DNA from: Synechococcus sp. JA-3-3Ab
GTDB lineage: Bacteria > Cyanobacteriota > Cyanobacteriia > Thermostichales > Thermostichaceae
Direction: 5' to 3'
Length of the DNA stretch: 64,000 bases
NCBI RefSeq assembly: GCF_000013205.1
Contig: NC_007775.1
Span: 2,811,001-2,875,000, forward strand
Made by a program: the position numbers and the translations under genes. Shown one piece after another: positions 7,929 to 17,101 of this stretch (positions are counted from its first letter, which is position 1; the number at the start of each line of letters is the position of its first letter). The notes beneath the pieces are model-generated. The model saw only the letters and a program-made list of their open reading frames with translations. It did no database searches and had not been told where the DNA came from.

Positions 7929-9445
7929 AGGGTGAGCACATCGCCGGCTTTCAGGGGGCGGCTGATCTTGCTGGGCAAGGGATCCCCGTTGACGAGGTTG
8001 ATCCCCAGCTGGCCAGGTTCGCCGCCTTCTTCCCCTTGCGGGGCATGGTGGCGCCGGTCGGTGAGCAGGGAGAGGGTGCAATCTTGCAAGGTCTGGATGG
8101 AGCGGATCAGCCCCCACCCGCCCCGCTGGCGGCCATGGCCGCCGGAATCTGGGCGCAACTCGTAGCGCAGCACCCGCAGGGGATACTCCAGCTCCAGGGC
8201 TTCGATGGGGGTGTTGAGGGTATTGCTCATGCCCACGTGCACCCCATCCAGGCCTGGTCGCTGCTGGCTGGCCCCCTGGCCGCCCCCCAGGGTTTCGTAG
8301 TAGGTGAAGTGGCGGTTGCCCAGCACGCAGTTGTTCATGGTGCCCTGCCCCTGGGCGATGGCACGGGATCCGGCCACCGGGGCCAGGGCTTTGAACACCA
8401 CATCGGCAATGCGCTGCGAGGTTTCCACGTTGCCGGCCACCACCGCCGCCGGAAATTGGGCATTGACCAGGCAGCCGGGCGGGGCCACAATCTCGATGGG
8501 ATCCTCCAGGCCGACATTGCTGGGGGCAGTGGGATCCAACAGGCAGCGCAGGGCAAAGAGCACCGCCGAGCGGGTCACGGCCAGAGGCGCGTTCAGGTTC
8601 CCCGCGGTGGCCGGGGCTGTGCCGGCGAAGTCCACCCGCAGCCTCTCCCCCTTGACCTCTACCTGCACCCGGATCTCAATGGGCTCAGGCGGATCCCCGT
8701 AGCCCTCCAGGTAGTCGCAGGCGGTGTAGATCCCATCGGGCAGAGCGCGGATCTGGGCCTGCATCCGCCGTCGGCTGTAGGCGATCACCCCGGCAATCAA
8801 CTGCCAGGCCTCCTCTTCCCCGAACCGGGCCAGCAGCTCGCCAAACCGGCTCACCCCCACGGCGCTGGCCCCCACCTGGGCCTGCAAATCTCCCCGCCGC
8901 TGCTCAGGGTTGCGCACATTGGCCAGGATCAGGCGCAGCAGATCCTCCTGCCAGCGCAGCTCCCCTGTCGAGGTCATCTGGGCCAGCCGTAGCGGCGGGA
9001 TCACCAGCCCCTCCTGCCAGATTTCCGTAGAGTCGGCGGGCATGGAGCCGGGGCGCATCCCCCCAATATCGGCATGGTGGGCGCGGTTCACCGCATAGGC
9101 ACAGACCTGTTCTGGATCCCGCAGGCCGGGGATGGCCGTAACCACCGTGATATCCGGCAGATGGGATCCCCCCTGGTAGGGATCGTTGAGGACGAACACA
9201 TCGCCGGGCCGCGGGCCGGCTGCCACCACCGCCCGCACCGCCTCCGAGAGAGCTCCCAGGTGAACTGGAATGTGGGCCGCCTGGGCAATACAGGCCCCTT
9301 GGGCGTCGAACAGGGCTGTCGAGCAATCCCGCCGTTCCTTGATGTTGGCCGAGTAAGAACCGCGGATGAGGCGCGCCCCCATCTCCTCGGCGATCCCCGC
9401 CAGCGCATTGGCCATCACCTGCAGCCGGATGGGATGGGTATCCAT
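7865..9445 (-). CDS. hyuB: Hydantoinase B / 5-oxoprolinase beta-subunit family protein
   Basis: Family members act with an ATP-dependent HyuA partner to open hydantoin, 5-oxoproline or related rings, or carboxylate acetone or acetophenone. The 526-residue product has the start IRLQVMANAL, the GSYSANIKERRDCS segment, LNDPYQGGSHLPD and a C-terminal GGxG-rich segment ending TPGGGAWG, all typical of HyuB. ATG 9445 is preferred over the upstream start at 9499 since it gives the family's N-terminus and lies just after the TGA of the preceding gene (TGAGGGGCATG), pointing to translational coupling. No HyuA gene is adjacent. Confidence 0.9.
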   Translation of the reverse strand: MDTHPIRLQVMANALAGIAEEMGARLIRGSYSANIKERRDCSTALFDAQGACIAQAAHIPVHLGALSEAVRAVVAAGPRPGDVFVLNDPYQGGSHLPDITVVTAIPGLRDPEQVCAYAVNRAHHADIGGMRPGSMPADSTEIWQEGLVIPPLRLAQMTSTGELRWQEDLLRLILANVRNPEQRRGDLQAQVGASAVGVSRFGELLARFGEEEAWQLIAGVIAYSRRRMQAQIRALPDGIYTACDYLEGYGDPPEPIEIRVQVEVKGERLRVDFAGTAPATAGNLNAPLAVTRSAVLFALRCLLDPTAPSNVGLEDPIEIVAPPGCLVNAQFPAAVVAGNVETSQRIADVVFKALAPVAGSRAIAQGQGTMNNCVLGNRHFTYYETLGGGQGASQQRPGLDGVHVGMSNTLNTPIEALELEYPLRVLRYELRPDSGGHGRQRGGWGLIRSIQTLQDCTLSLLTDRRHHAPQGEEGGEPGQLGINLVNGDPLPSKISRPLKAGDVLTLYTPGGGAWGSSEEEQAPEPT

Positions 9446-9450
9446 GCCCC

Positions 9451-9759
9451 TCACAGCCTGCGCCCCAGCCAAACAGCCACCCTGCGGATCCCTTGCCAAA
9501 ACTGCAGACGGCGCTGCCAGCGGTCGAGGGTATGGCGATTCTCCCGCAGCCGATCCCGCAGGCGCAGCAACTCAGCCGGCGTGGGAGCCAAAGCCCGCTC
9601 AGCGGCTTCCCGCCAATCAGCCATAGCCCGCTCCGTAACCCAGAGCGCCGACCGCAGGTTCAAGAGGACAGGAATCAGGGCAAGCAAGGCTAAAAACAGC
9701 AGCCCATTGAGGCCGCAAACCACCCAAACTGCCCACTCTGTCCCTAGTCCAGCAGTCAC
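9451..9759 (-). CDS. Small one-pass membrane protein, unknown
   Basis: 102 residues, GTG start. Residues about 8-33 form one strong transmembrane segment (LLFLALLALIPVLL); the rest is an amphipathic, Arg/Glu-rich helix likely to form a coiled coil in the cytoplasm. Not recognised. It is sandwiched between the PDZ protein gene (31 bases upstream) and hyuB (five bases downstream, coupled), so it belongs to the same transcript. Family match unknown; the reading frame is supported by spacing and composition only. Confidence 0.6.
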   Translation of the reverse strand: MTAGLGTEWAVWVVCGLNGLLFLALLALIPVLLNLRSALWVTERAMADWREAAERALAPTPAELLRLRDRLRENRHTLDRWQRRLQFWQGIRRVAVWLGRRL

Positions 9760-9790
9760 AGAGAGCTCAGCAAGGGATCCCTGGCAACAC

Positions 9791-10312
9791 TCACTGCTGC
9801 TGCAGCATCAAGGGGCGCAACACACGGCCATCGCCGACCACAACCACCGTCGATAGCACTTGTCCGCCGCGCCGGAAGGTAATGGGTACCCGCTGGCCCA
9901 CGGGGGTGTTTTGGATAATTTGCTGCACATGTTGCACCGAGGTGACCCGCTGCCCGTCCACCCCAATCAAAATATCCCCCTGGGCCAGACCCGCTCGTTG
10001 AGCCGGGCCATCCTGGAGCAGGCCAACCACCTGCACCCCTTGAACTCGAGGCGCAGGGCCGAACAGGCGACGGCTGATAGCGCCTTGAGCCGGCTGTCCA
10101 TCCACCGTTTCGATGGCAACCCCGATGAAACCGTTGCCTACGACAGCAGGCGACACCTGAGCCCCGAAACTGTCAACCTGAACCGTGGGGCTGTAGAAGT
10201 TGTAAGCTTCACCCCCAACCGAGTCACAGGGGTAGGCCACAACAGCATCTGCCAGCAGGAGGGAGGCGGGCAGGGCGAGGGCAAGCTTGAACAGAGGGTT
10301 CGGTTTCTGCAT
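9791..10312 (-). CDS. Exported PDZ-domain protein without protease domain
   Basis: 173 residues: signal peptide (KLALALPASLLLADAVVA, cleavage near AYPCDS), a spacer, then a PDZ domain of about 85 residues with carboxylate-binding loop FIGVAIE, the VVGLLQDGPAQRAGL and GDILIGVDGQRV motifs seen in HtrA/DegP PDZ domains. No catalytic Ser/His/Asp triad precedes it, so it is a stand-alone substrate- or protease-binding module in the periplasm. The frame continues upstream to 10531, but ATG 10312 begins the signal peptide directly. Two Cys-containing positions at the mature start might allow a lipid anchor, but the lipobox is poor. Confidence 0.75.
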   Translation of the reverse strand: MQKPNPLFKLALALPASLLLADAVVAYPCDSVGGEAYNFYSPTVQVDSFGAQVSPAVVGNGFIGVAIETVDGQPAQGAISRRLFGPAPRVQGVQVVGLLQDGPAQRAGLAQGDILIGVDGQRVTSVQHVQQIIQNTPVGQRVPITFRRGGQVLSTVVVVGDGRVLRPLMLQQQ

Positions 10313-10567
10313 AGTTCGAGCCTGGAAACGGCGAAGAATAACAAGTTGAGATCCGCAAAAGCATTGGGATGGATCGACCAGCCCGAGAGAGACAGCGGAA
10401 GCCATCAACCGGGCAGCTTGCACCGCCCTTCCCTCAGTGATAAACCCAAAATCGCCAACTGTCGATAGGCTTGGCCGTGCTTTGGGGCTAGATCCCAAGG
10501 TTTTGCCGGCATTTCTGTAGCAATTCTTCAAGCTCTTGGGATCCTCAACCCGGCCTATCTCAGCGGC

Positions 10568-11518
10568 TCACAGACCAACGCAGCGATCGGTGGCCTGCAG
10601 CAGGGCGGTGCGGATCCCGGGCTCGGTGATGGAATGGCCGGCATCGGGAATGAGATGAAACTCCGCCTCTGGCCAGGCCTGGTGCAGTTCCCAGGCGGAA
10701 ATGGGGGGGCAGACCACATCGTAGCGCCCCTGGACAATGACAGCCGGCAGATGGCGCAGGCGCTCCACCCCCCTGAGGAGCTGATCTTCAGGATCCAGAA
10801 AGCCGCCGTGGACGAAGTAATGGCACTCGATGCGGGCAAAGGCCTCGGCAAACTCTTCCCGGCCAAAGCGCTCGATGAGCTCAGGGCTGGGGATCAACTT
10901 GCTGGTGCTGGCCTCCCAGATGGCCCAGGCGCGGGCCGCCCTCAGGCGCACCTGGGGATCGGGGTCGTTGAGGCGGCGGTGGTAGGCTGCCAGCAGGTCA
11001 TCCCGCTCGTTGGGGGGGATGGGATCCAGGTAATGTTCCCAAGCATCGGGGAACAGGTAGCTGGCCCCCGACTGGTAGAACCAGCGGATCTCAAACGAGC
11101 GCAGCAGAAAAATGCCCCGCAAGATAAACCCCAGGCAGGATTGGGGGTGGGTTTGCCCATAGGCCAAGGCGAGGGCGCTGCCCCAACTGCCCCCGAACAC
11201 CCACCAGCGCTCAATGCCCAGGTGCCGGCGCAGCTTTTCGATATCGGCCACCAGATCCCAGGTGGTGTTCTCCCGCAGCTCGGCGTAGGGGCGGCTCTTG
11301 CCGCAGCCGCGTTGATCGAACAGCACCACCCGCCAGCGGCTGGGCTCGAAGTACTGCCGGTAAAGGGGATCGATGCCGCCGCCGGGCCCTCCGTGCAAAA
11401 ACACCACCGGCTTCCCGTCTGGGTTGCCGCACTGCTCGTAGTAGAGGGTGTGCAGGGAAGAGACGGGGAGAAAGCCGTGATCGTAAGGCTCGATGGGCGG
11501 GTAGAGGTCGCGCTGCAT
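10568..11518 (-). CDS. pip: Prolyl aminopeptidase (proline iminopeptidase)
   Basis: Cytosolic alpha/beta-hydrolase of family S33 that removes N-terminal proline from peptides. The 316-residue protein has the oxyanion-hole HGGPGGG at 42-48, DQRGCGKS at 68-75, the nucleophile elbow GGSWGS with Ser111, and late Asp and His (PDAGHS) for the triad. Length and order match bacterial Pip. It follows the GH57 gene by 33 bases on the same strand. Confidence 0.93.
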   Translation of the reverse strand: MQRDLYPPIEPYDHGFLPVSSLHTLYYEQCGNPDGKPVVFLHGGPGGGIDPLYRQYFEPSRWRVVLFDQRGCGKSRPYAELRENTTWDLVADIEKLRRHLGIERWWVFGGSWGSALALAYGQTHPQSCLGFILRGIFLLRSFEIRWFYQSGASYLFPDAWEHYLDPIPPNERDDLLAAYHRRLNDPDPQVRLRAARAWAIWEASTSKLIPSPELIERFGREEFAEAFARIECHYFVHGGFLDPEDQLLRGVERLRHLPAVIVQGRYDVVCPPISAWELHQAWPEAEFHLIPDAGHSITEPGIRTALLQATDRCVGL

Positions 11519-11551
11519 AACCAGAGATTCTAAGGATCAACGGCCAGCCGC

Positions 11552-13759
11552 TCAAGGCCTGCGCAGGGCGATGGTGGCCTTGGGCGGGATCCCTTCCTGG
11601 AAGGTCTCGCCATCGGCGGCCACGATGACGAACTGCAGCTCTTGTCCCGGCTGGGCGCCCAGATTGCTCCAAGGAATAGCCACCTCCAAACAGGCATCCA
11701 CCACCGCTTTCACTTGGTGGCTGATGGCGTGCCAGGTGTGGTACTCCCCTGCCTGCAAGAGCTGAGCCTCGACAGGGGCGGGATGCTGGCCGGTGCCGGG
11801 GGGCGGCAGCGATAGCTTCAACAGGTGGCGGTAGTGGTAGTTGAGGGGGGCTTCTGCCGGCAACCCTTGGAGGGGAATGGGGCTGTTGACGGTGACGCAG
11901 TTGGGGTAAAACCACAGCACCTGCAGTTGCTTGGGCCGCTGCACGACCGAGTTAAAATCCAGCCGCAGGTAGAGGTTGAAGTGATCGAACCCGTACCAGA
12001 GGCGGCGGACGACGCTGTTGCGGTGCATGGTGCCGCGGGCGGCGCCGATCTCCACCCGCCCGGCTTGGCTCCACTCCCGTTCGGCGGGGCGGCCGTTGAT
12101 GGCCGGGTGGATAAATCCTTGCGGCAGGCGATCCCCCAGCCCATCGTGATCCTCGAGAGGGAACTGCAGCACTGCCGGCACGGCCTCTCCCAAAGCGGTG
12201 TAGAGGGCCTGCAGATGTTCCCGAAACAACTGGTCGAAAACGGCATCGTGGGCCGAGGAATGGCCCGCCCCAAACCACCAGAACCAGTCGGATCCCTCGG
12301 CGGCCCAGAGGGCTTCCCAGGCTTCGGGATTGGCGTGAGGGTGATCCTGAATGACCTGGCGGGCTTGGGCCAGGAGCTCCCAGGCGCGGTTTTTGACGGG
12401 ATCCCCGATCCAAGTGGTAAAGTCAGCTTCAATCCAGGAGCCGCTGTGCAGTTGTTCGGCTGGCAGAAACTCCGTAGGGGGAAACTGGTCCAAAAACTCC
12501 GAAACCGTCACCAAGCGCAGCGCCGGGTGCTGGCTGAGGCGGGCATAGAGGTTCTCCAGGAAGGGCCGGCCATCTTGGGGGTAGTACTCCCAGCAATTTT
12601 CCCCATCTAGGGCGATGGTGACCAGCCAGGGCTGTTCCTGGGGCAGGCGGTTGCGGATGCTCTCCAGGTGGCCGATGAGATCCTTGGCGGCAGCATCGGC
12701 GGGCATGGCGCTGTAGCTGAAGCCGATCAAATCGGAGAGGCGGTGATCCCGAAAGACAATGGCCAGATCCCCTGCCTCGCTCTCCAGACGGTAGGGCCGA
12801 TAGAGCTTTTCCGGCTCGAGGATATGGCCCTGCCCGTCGCGATGAAAGGGTTGGCCCAGGCTCCAGCCCAGCACGCCCTCGTCGGAGATGATCCACTCAA
12901 AACCCTGCTTTTGCACGATGGGGACAATGGCCGGGCTCACGGATTGCTCCGAAGGCCACAGACCCCGCGGCTCGCGGCCAAAGCGCTCCCGGTAGATCTG
13001 CTTGGCCCGCTCCAGTTGGCTGTGGACATCCTGCTCCCAGTGGAAGGGGTAGCGGGGCAGGGGCAAGCCGGGCCGAGCCACCCGCGCCGAGCGCTCGCTC
13101 ACCAGCAGGGGCAAGATGGGATGGGTGTAGGGGCTGGTGGTCAGCTCCAGTTGGCCGCTCTCTTGCAGCTTGGCGTGCTGGGGCAAGATGGCGGCCAGGA
13201 TCTGCTGCTGCTTGGCATAGATCCGCTGCCGATCCGAAAGGGTAAAGCCAGATCCCGTCTTGATCCAGCCCTCGATCTCGGGATCTTCGTGGAAGAGGGG
13301 ATCGAACCAGGAGAGGTTGTGCCAGGCCAGCAGGTCGCTGAAGTCTTGCGGTGTCCAGTACTGTAGGCACCAGTTGATCCCCTGCGATTCCCGCTGTTCG
13401 TAGAGCTGGCGGTAGCGGGGATAGGGCTCAATCATGGTGGGGTAATGGCTGTCGAAGAAACGCTCGACAATGAAGCGCCGCTGCTCCGGGGTCAGCTTTT
13501 CGACAGGAGATAAAGTCAGCTCCAAATAGGGATCGAAGGCGGAGCCGGCCACGTAGTCTTCGATTTGCACAATCAGAGAGGGCACCAGGTTGACCGTTTG
13601 GTGCAGGCGAGGATAGCGCTCCAGCAGCAGAACCAAGTCGAGGTAGTCTTTGATCCCGTGTAGGCGCACCCAAGGCATGCGATATTTACCCGCTATCGGA
13701 CTTTTGTAGAGGGGCTGGTGTTGGTGCCAAACCAAGGCGATATGCAGCGGGTAAGTCAT
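11552..13759 (-). CDS. Glycoside hydrolase family 57 protein (alpha-amylase-like)
   Basis: A 735-residue GH57 enzyme, a family of retaining alpha-glucan hydrolases and transferases. Conserved region 1, HQHQP, is at residues 12-16; the nucleophile Glu271 lies in GLWPSEQSVS and the acid/base Asp385 in ALDGENCWE. After the catalytic barrel and helical domain, about 250 C-terminal residues resemble the DUF1925/1926-like sandwich seen in GH57 amylases. Glycogen or maltodextrin breakdown is the likely role; the exact specificity (amylase, pullulanase, 4-alpha-glucanotransferase) cannot be told here. ATG 13759 is used rather than one three codons upstream. Confidence 0.88.
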   Translation of the reverse strand: MTYPLHIALVWHQHQPLYKSPIAGKYRMPWVRLHGIKDYLDLVLLLERYPRLHQTVNLVPSLIVQIEDYVAGSAFDPYLELTLSPVEKLTPEQRRFIVERFFDSHYPTMIEPYPRYRQLYEQRESQGINWCLQYWTPQDFSDLLAWHNLSWFDPLFHEDPEIEGWIKTGSGFTLSDRQRIYAKQQQILAAILPQHAKLQESGQLELTTSPYTHPILPLLVSERSARVARPGLPLPRYPFHWEQDVHSQLERAKQIYRERFGREPRGLWPSEQSVSPAIVPIVQKQGFEWIISDEGVLGWSLGQPFHRDGQGHILEPEKLYRPYRLESEAGDLAIVFRDHRLSDLIGFSYSAMPADAAAKDLIGHLESIRNRLPQEQPWLVTIALDGENCWEYYPQDGRPFLENLYARLSQHPALRLVTVSEFLDQFPPTEFLPAEQLHSGSWIEADFTTWIGDPVKNRAWELLAQARQVIQDHPHANPEAWEALWAAEGSDWFWWFGAGHSSAHDAVFDQLFREHLQALYTALGEAVPAVLQFPLEDHDGLGDRLPQGFIHPAINGRPAEREWSQAGRVEIGAARGTMHRNSVVRRLWYGFDHFNLYLRLDFNSVVQRPKQLQVLWFYPNCVTVNSPIPLQGLPAEAPLNYHYRHLLKLSLPPPGTGQHPAPVEAQLLQAGEYHTWHAISHQVKAVVDACLEVAIPWSNLGAQPGQELQFVIVAADGETFQEGIPPKATIALRRP

Positions 13760-13934
13760 GGGAGGCACGGGATCCGACCATCACCCGGATACTAGCCCAT
13801 CTGTCCGGCTCCCGATCGTCAGAAACTCTGGAATGTTGAACGGTGGGGATCCGCCTGGATGGTGCCCACTGCGGGAAAACCTTGTCATTCGCCGGATTTC
13901 TCAGGACAATGGCGGCAAATGGAAGAGCTAAGTC

Positions 13935-14477
13935 ATGACTGCTGCTACCCACGTCCTGGAACAGTCGATCGTTGTCTTCTCCCAAAACTACTTGCCCATT
14001 AGCCGGGTCAACATTAGGCGGGCGATTGTGCTGCTGCTGACGGGCAAGGCAGAGCCGCTGGCGATGATGAATGTGCCGGTATGGAAAGTGCGCTCCCCCA
14101 GCCAGGTGATCGAGGTGCCCGAGCACATCCGCCTGACCATCAAGGGCAAAGAGCGGGCCTGGCGAGTGCCCCCTGTTAACCGGCGGGAGGTTCTGCGGCG
14201 GGATCACCACACCTGTCAGTACTGTGGCAGCACCCACAACCTAACCCTGGATCATGTCGTGCCTCTTTCTCGCGGGGGATCCCACACTTGGGACAATGTG
14301 GTGACTGCCTGCGAGCGCTGCAACCAGCGCAAGGGCAACCGCACGCCCGAAGAGGCGGGCATGGTTCTGCGCAGCAAACCCCGCGCCCCCCTCCACCCGA
14401 CGGTGGCTTTTGCCGAGCAGTTTTGGCGCGAACAGCAGAGCCGGCAAGAGCCAATCTACGGCTACAGCGCAAGTTAG
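13935..14477 (+). CDS. HNH endonuclease family protein
   Basis: 180 residues. The C-terminal half has the HNH fold: CQYCGS, then [10 protein letters not shown] carrying the His-Asn-type catalytic centre, then CERCNQRKG, so two CxxC pairs hold a structural zinc. The N-terminal 80 residues ([18 protein letters not shown]) are shared by a group of stand-alone HNH proteins that are widespread in cyanobacteria and not tied to restriction or homing. DNA nicking or repair is plausible but unproved. No methyltransferase or intron lies next to it. Confidence 0.85.
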   Translation: MTAATHVLEQSIVVFSQNYLPISRVNIRRAIVLLLTGKAEPLAMMNVPVWKVRSPSQVIEVPEHIRLTIKGKERAWRVPPVNRREVLRRDHHTCQYCGSTHNLTLDHVVPLSRGGSHTWDNVVTACERCNQRKGNRTPEEAGMVLRSKPRAPLHPTVAFAEQFWREQQSRQEPIYGYSAS

Positions 14478-14521
14478 AATCGGCAAATTTCGGTTGTTAT
14501 CGAGGAGGATCCGCGTCGGCC

Positions 14522-15088
14522 ATGATGACCGTAATGGAGTTTTTTGCCCTCAGCGCTGGCGAGTGGATGTGTCAGCGTACCAGCCATCACTTGGCCTTTC
14601 GCCGCTCTGAGGGGGGGAGATCGCGGATGCAAATTGCTACCCTTTCGCCCGCCGATCCGGCAGTTATCCAGGTTTGTGAGCTGTTCAAGGTGGATCCACG
14701 GCGGGCCGTGGGGGCGGCGCGAGTGCAGTGGAATGGGGAGCAGGAGTGGGACAACGAAGAGTACAAAGGCGATGTGGTGCTGGTTCCCATTCCCGATCCC
14801 GACAACCCCATGCGGGGGCAACTGTTGCGGGATCAGGGCTATGCCGAGAAAGTGCCGGTGGCCGGCACCTACGTCATGGGATCGGACGGCGCCCTCACCC
14901 TCTACACCGAGTACGAGATGACCGAGTCGGAGGAGCGCATCTGGTTTGCCAGCCCCAACCTGCGCCTGCGGGCCAGCACCGTCAAGCGCTTCGGCGGCTT
15001 CAGCATGGCCTCTTTCTGCTCCGAGGTGCGCAAGCTCTCCGCCAGCCCTTCCCCCATCTCGGCTGTGGCTGAATCCCGCTCTCTCTAG
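14522..15088 (+). CDS. cpcS: Phycobiliprotein bilin lyase, CpcS/CpeS type
   Basis: Attaches phycocyanobilin to the conserved Cys-82/84 of phycobiliprotein subunits. The 188-residue protein opens with [19 protein letters not shown] followed by LAFRRSE, the hallmark of the CpcS/CpcU lipocalin-like fold, and keeps the [15 protein letters not shown] strand and LRASTV segment. CpcS and CpcU cannot be told apart safely. GAGGAGG at 14502-14508 lies 13 bases upstream of ATG 14522, somewhat far; ATG 14525 is equivalent. A second ATG is at 14534. The terminal 20 residues are a Ser-rich tail. Confidence 0.85.
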   Translation: MMTVMEFFALSAGEWMCQRTSHHLAFRRSEGGRSRMQIATLSPADPAVIQVCELFKVDPRRAVGAARVQWNGEQEWDNEEYKGDVVLVPIPDPDNPMRGQLLRDQGYAEKVPVAGTYVMGSDGALTLYTEYEMTESEERIWFASPNLRLRASTVKRFGGFSMASFCSEVRKLSASPSPISAVAESRSL

Positions 15089-15211
15089 GCTGTGGGCTGA
15101 CCAGAAAGCTTGCCGGCGCCGGATCCCTGGCTTACTGGGGAGAGCCTCAGCCGGCAAGGGATGGGCTAAAACCTCTGTTGGTGGGTCATTTGTAGACGGA
15201 AAACCCGGGCT

Positions 15212-17101
15212 GTGGCGGATCTAAGCGACTTTATCCAGGGTATTGAGCAGCTCATCGAGCTAGCCCAGAAGCTGGACGAGAAAAAAAACACGGGGGGGCT
15301 GCGAACCGAAGTGCGCATCCAGGCCCGATCCCTGGGCAGCTCCATCCCCCCTTCTGGTTCTATCCCCCGCCGCCGCAGTGCCCAGACGGGGGATCCCTCC
15401 TGGAGCAGCGAGCCTCAGGTGATGTCCACGTCAGGCTGGCGCGAGCCGCCCAAGGCTGACCCTACGCCTGAGGCCACTGTCGCCGACCCCCCCGGCAGCC
15501 CAGACACCTGGCCGGGACCGCGCCTCAAGGATGTGGGGGGGTTGAAGGAACAACTGCAAGCTTTGCGGGAGCTGGTGGAGATCCCCCTCAAGCGGCCCGA
15601 TCTGCTGGCCAAGTTGGGTTTGGAGCCGCCCCGTGGCGTGCTGTTGGTTGGCCCCCCTGGCACTGGCAAGACCCTGACGGCCCGCGCTTTGGCCGAGAGC
15701 CTGGGGGTGAACTACATTGCCCTCGTCGGCCCGGAGCTGATCGGCAAGTACTATGGGGAGGCGGAGGCGCGCCTGCGGCAGGTATTTGAAAAGGCGGCCA
15801 AGTCGGCCCCCTGTCTGGTGTTCATCGACGAAATCGACGCCCTTGTGCCCAACCGCGCCGCCGTCGAGGGAGAGGTGGAAAAGCGCCTGGTGGCTCAAAT
15901 GCTGGGGCTGATGGACGGCTTTGTGGCCCAAAAAGGTGTTGTGGTGCTGGCGGCCACCAACCGGCCCGAGGCCCTGGATCCGGCGCTACGGCGACCGGGC
16001 CGCTTCGACCGCGAGGTCATTTTCAAGGTGCCGGATCGGGAGGGGCGGCGGGAGATCTTGGCCATCCACACCCGCGGCATGCCGCTGGCAGAAGATGTGG
16101 ACTTGGACAGCCTGGCGGATCAGACGCTGGGCTTTGTGGGGGCAGATCTGCGCGGCCTGTGCCAGGCGGCAGCCTATGCGGCCTTGCGGCGGCAGGTGCC
16201 GGATCTGGGATCCCCCATCCCCGACTCCTTGACAGTTTCGGCGGCGGACTTTCAGCAGGCCCTGCAACAGGTGAAGCCGGCGGTGTTGCGCTCAGTGGAA
16301 ATCGAGTCGCCCCAGGTGAGCTGGGATCAGATCGGCGGCCTGGAGCAGGCCAAGCAGGTTCTGCAGGAGGCCATCGAGGGATCCCTGCTGCACCCGGAGC
16401 TGTACGAGCAGGCCCAGGCGCAAGCGCCCAAAGGGATCCTCCTCAGCGGCCCTCCCGGCACCGGCAAGACCCTGCTGGCCAAGGCCATTGCCTCCCAGGC
16501 CAAGGCCAACTTCATTGCCGTCTCCGGCCCAGAGCTCTTGAGCAAGTGGGTGGGATCCTCCGAGCAGGCGGTGCGGGAACTCTTTGCCCGTGCCCGCCAG
16601 TGCGCTCCTTGCGTGATTTTCATCGACGAGATCGACACCCTGGCGCCGGCGCGGGGCAGTTACTCCGGGGATAGCGGCGTCAGCGACCGCGTCCTGGGCC
16701 AACTGCTGGCCGAACTGGATGGGATCCGCCCCAGCCAGGGAGTCTTGGTGGTGGCTGCCACCAATCGCAAAGCCAGTTTGGATCCCGCCCTCACCCGCGC
16801 TGGCCGGCTGGAGCTGCACCTAAGCGTGGAACTGCCGGACCGCGCCGCACGGCGGGAAATCCTGGCCGTGCACAACCGCAGGCGGCCCCTAGGGCCAGAT
16901 GTGGATCTGGAGGTGTGGGCCGAGCGCACGGAAGGCTGGAGTGGGGCCGATCTGGCCCTGCTAAGTAACCGTGCTGCCATTGCTGCCATTCGCCGCCACC
17001 GCGCCACTGCCGCGGCAGTGGATCCCAAGGCTCTGGTCATCCGCCAGGAAGACTTTGCCCAGGCCTTTGCCGAGCTGCAGCAGCAGCGCCAGGCCACCTA
17101 G
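15212..17101 (+). CDS. Two-domain AAA+ ATPase, CDC48/VCP-like
   Basis: 629 residues with GTG start. After about 110 residues of variable, Pro/Ser-rich sequence come two AAA domains: D1 with GPPGTGKT at about 147-154, a DEID Walker B and RPGRFD sensor/finger region, and D2 with a second GPPGTGKT near 412, DEID and TRAGRLE. This is the CDC48/p97 layout but without the double-psi-barrel N-domain that binds cofactors. It probably forms a hexameric protein unfoldase or remodeller; the N-terminal segment may serve for substrate choice. Its TAG stop overlaps the stop of the convergent glcD in the tetranucleotide CTAG. Confidence 0.88.
   Translation: MADLSDFIQGIEQLIELAQKLDEKKNTGGLRTEVRIQARSLGSSIPPSGSIPRRRSAQTGDPSWSSEPQVMSTSGWREPPKADPTPEATVADPPGSPDTWPGPRLKDVGGLKEQLQALRELVEIPLKRPDLLAKLGLEPPRGVLLVGPPGTGKTLTARALAESLGVNYIALVGPELIGKYYGEAEARLRQVFEKAAKSAPCLVFIDEIDALVPNRAAVEGEVEKRLVAQMLGLMDGFVAQKGVVVLAATNRPEALDPALRRPGRFDREVIFKVPDREGRREILAIHTRGMPLAEDVDLDSLADQTLGFVGADLRGLCQAAAYAALRRQVPDLGSPIPDSLTVSAADFQQALQQVKPAVLRSVEIESPQVSWDQIGGLEQAKQVLQEAIEGSLLHPELYEQAQAQAPKGILLSGPPGTGKTLLAKAIASQAKANFIAVSGPELLSKWVGSSEQAVRELFARARQCAPCVIFIDEIDTLAPARGSYSGDSGVSDRVLGQLLAELDGIRPSQGVLVVAATNRKASLDPALTRAGRLELHLSVELPDRAARREILAVHNRRRPLGPDVDLEVWAERTEGWSGADLALLSNRAAIAAIRRHRATAAAVDPKALVIRQEDFAQAFAELQQQRQAT

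Noticed and set aside
8036-8992. 318-codon open frame on plus strand
   Set aside because: It is the antisense of hydantoinase B. GC-rich third positions leave long antisense frames; composition is His/Gly/Gln-rich with no domain.
10634-11533. 299-codon open frame on plus strand
   Set aside because: Antisense of the prolyl aminopeptidase gene, with no SD and no family resemblance.
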